A DNA stretch of 64,000 nt from Neorhizobium sp. NCHU2750. Lineage in GTDB: Bacteria > Pseudomonadota > Alphaproteobacteria > Rhizobiales > Rhizobiaceae. The stretch spans positions 434,001 to 498,000 of the forward strand of contig NZ_CP030827.1 in assembly GCF_003597675.1 (NCBI RefSeq), read 5' to 3'. The notes under the pieces were generated by a model. It saw only the letters and a list, made by a program, of their open reading frames with translations, searched no databases and was not told the origin of the DNA. Below are positions 62,761 through 64,000 of this stretch, in pieces (position 1 is the first letter of the stretch; every line of letters begins with the position of its first letter). Made by a program: the position numbers and the translations under genes.

Positions 62761-64000
62761 TCAGATCGTGCTGGGCATGGTGACGACCTTGCCGGGGTTC
62801 ATGATGCCGGCCGGGTCGAAGGCCTTCTTGATCCGGTGCATCAGTTCCATCTCGATCGGCGGCCGGATACGGGCAAGCTCGTCCCGCTTCAACTGGCCGA
62901 TACCATGTTCCGCAGAGATCGAGCCGCCGGCCGCAAGCACGATGCCGTGGACGATCGCGTTGATCTCCCGCCAGCGATCGATGAAGGCCTGCTTGTCGCC
63001 CGCCATGTCGGCCGAGATCGGCTGGGAAATGTTGTAGTGGATATTGCCGTCGCCCATATGGCCGAAGGCGCAGATACGCGCACCCGGAATGGCGGCAAGC
63101 ACCGCCTTTTCCGCCTCCGCCATGAAGTGAGGTATCTTCGATACCGGCACGGAAACGTCGTGCTTGATCGAGCCGCCTTCCGGCTTCTGCGCGCCCGACA
63201 TGCTCTCGCGCATCGTCCACAGTGCCGTCTGCTGGGTAACCGATGCGGCAATCACCGCATCGCGCACGAGACCTGCCTCAAAACCCTGTTCGAGCAACGC
63301 ATGCACCATGACCTCCGCGGTCTGGGCCGAGTCCGAAGTGGAGATATCGATCAGCACATACCACGGATGCGGTTCCGACAGGGGATCGCGCACCCCGGCG
63401 ATATGGCGCGAGGTGAACTCGATGCCGAGCCGCGGCATCAGTTCGAAACCGGTCAGCGCCGAGCCGCACAGCGTCGAGGCGCGGTCGAACAGTTTCAACG
63501 CATCTTCCGGCGAGGCGACGCCGGCAAGCGCCACCTGATGGCCGACCGGACGGGGAAAGAGCTTCAGAACCGCACCGGTAATCACCCCGAGCGTACCCTC
63601 CGCGCCGATGAACAGGTCGCGCAGGTCATAGCCGGTATTGTCCTTCTTCAGCCGTCTCAGCCCATCCCAGATCTCGCCGGTCGGCAAAACCACTTCCAGC
63701 CCGAGGCAGAGCTGGCGCATATTGCCATAGGCAAGCACCGCCGTGCCGCCGGCATTGGTGGAAAGGTTGCCGCCGATCCTGCACGAGCCTTCCGAGCCGA
63801 GCGATAGCGGAAACAGCCGGTTCACCTCTTCGGCCGCCTTCTGCACATCGGCAAGGATGGCGCCGCCATCGGCAACGAGAACGTTGGCGACCGGGTCGAC
63901 ATCGCGGATGCGGTTCATCCGGGCAAGCGACAGGATCACGTCCGCGCGGCCCGTGCGTGGCGTCTGCCCGCCGACAAGGCCGGTATTGCCGGTCTGCGGC
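62761..64000 (-). CDS. FAD-binding oxidoreductase, GlcD/D-2-hydroxyacid dehydrogenase type (5' end cut by window)
   Basis: A vanillyl-alcohol-oxidase-fold flavoenzyme oxidising a D-2-hydroxy acid (glycolate, D-lactate or D-2-hydroxyglutarate). The part in the window reads PQTGNTGLVGGQTPR near the FAD-binding start, GSEGSCRIGGNLSTNAGGTAVLAYGNMRQLCLGL, GTLGVITGAVLKLFP, and the C-terminal FGHMGDGNIHYN and SISAEHGIGQLKRDEL with its metal/active-site His. About 413 codons are visible; the N-terminus is outside. The exact acid is unknown. Confidence 0.88.
   Translation of the reverse strand, partial: PQTGNTGLVGGQTPRTGRADVILSLARMNRIRDVDPVANVLVADGGAILADVQKAAEEVNRLFPLSLGSEGSCRIGGNLSTNAGGTAVLAYGNMRQLCLGLEVVLPTGEIWDGLRRLKKDNTGYDLRDLFIGAEGTLGVITGAVLKLFPRPVGHQVALAGVASPEDALKLFDRASTLCGSALTGFELMPRLGIEFTSRHIAGVRDPLSEPHPWYVLIDISTSDSAQTAEVMVHALLEQGFEAGLVRDAVIAASVTQQTALWTMRESMSGAQKPEGGSIKHDVSVPVSKIPHFMAEAEKAVLAAIPGARICAFGHMGDGNIHYNISQPISADMAGDKQAFIDRWREINAIVHGIVLAAGGSISAEHGIGQLKRDELARIRPPIEMELMHRIKKAFDPAGIMNPGKVVTMPSTI

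Noticed and set aside
1..64000. CRISPR array, rRNA, tRNA, complete IS element or prophage
   Set aside because: No regularly spaced repeats, no tRNA cloverleaf or rRNA signature, and no transposase or integrase reading frame was found by eye on either strand.

Overview
The window is a 64 kb piece of chromosome from an alphaproteobacterium of the Rhizobiaceae (Rhizobium/Agrobacterium-like). The evidence is GC-rich codon use, the gene order cysQ-like / DUF4170 / waaA / HAD / lpxK / DUF2093 / mutL, an F0 operon of atpI-atpB-atpE-atpF'-atpF without F1 genes, an endonuclease-type MutL, a Mur-box-like site in front of mntH, GC-rich intergenic palindromes of rhizobial type, and several families confined largely to Rhizobiales (DUF2093, DUF4170, DUF6101). 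I found no tRNA, rRNA, CRISPR array, phage or complete insertion sequence. Species cannot be named from sequence reading alone.

Layout. 1-10.4 kb: a K+/H+ antiporter (cut by the window edge), a PmbA-type peptidase, a lipid A/Kdo block (cysQ-like, DUF4170, waaA, HAD phosphatase, lpxK), a PIN/antitoxin pair, DUF2093 and mutL. 10.4-14.6 kb: signalling genes (PAS-PAS-pseudoreceiver-receiver; GGDEF-EAL) and small unknowns. 14.8-16.7 kb: a divergent tetR / flavin monooxygenase pair around two almost canonical tet operators. 16.9-21.9 kb: an N-methylproline-demethylase-type flavoenzyme, a PRC-barrel exported protein, an SMP-30 lactonase and a LuxR-type regulator. 22.0-22.3 kb: an NtrC-like site, a sigma-54 promoter and a terminator-ended small RNA, probably the MmgR/alpha-r8 family. 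22.4-30.2 kb: mrp, kup, a SleB-like hydrolase and the F0 ATP synthase operon. 30.2-42.3 kb: housekeeping genes (SDR, rnhB, radical SAM, moaB-ispE-TPR, polyprenyl synthase, tRNA methyltransferase-like, mntH, S49 peptidase). 42.3-51.6 kb: two more toxin-antitoxin pairs and glyQ and glyS, which are split by a lipoprotein, LemA/DUF2207, a truncated antitoxin and a DUF559 nuclease gene lying between inverted palindromic repeats. 51.8-64 kb: a chemoreceptor, purD, tex, cfa, ubiA, DUF6101 behind a structured leader, a ModE-like regulator and a GlcD-type flavoenzyme running off the right end.

The most notable items are the tetR/tetO/monooxygenase unit (a candidate drug- or polyketide-inactivating locus with textbook tet regulation), the nitrogen-controlled sRNA locus, the glycine-riboswitch-like leader of the DUF6101 gene, and the repeat-bracketed DUF559 gene in front of glyS.
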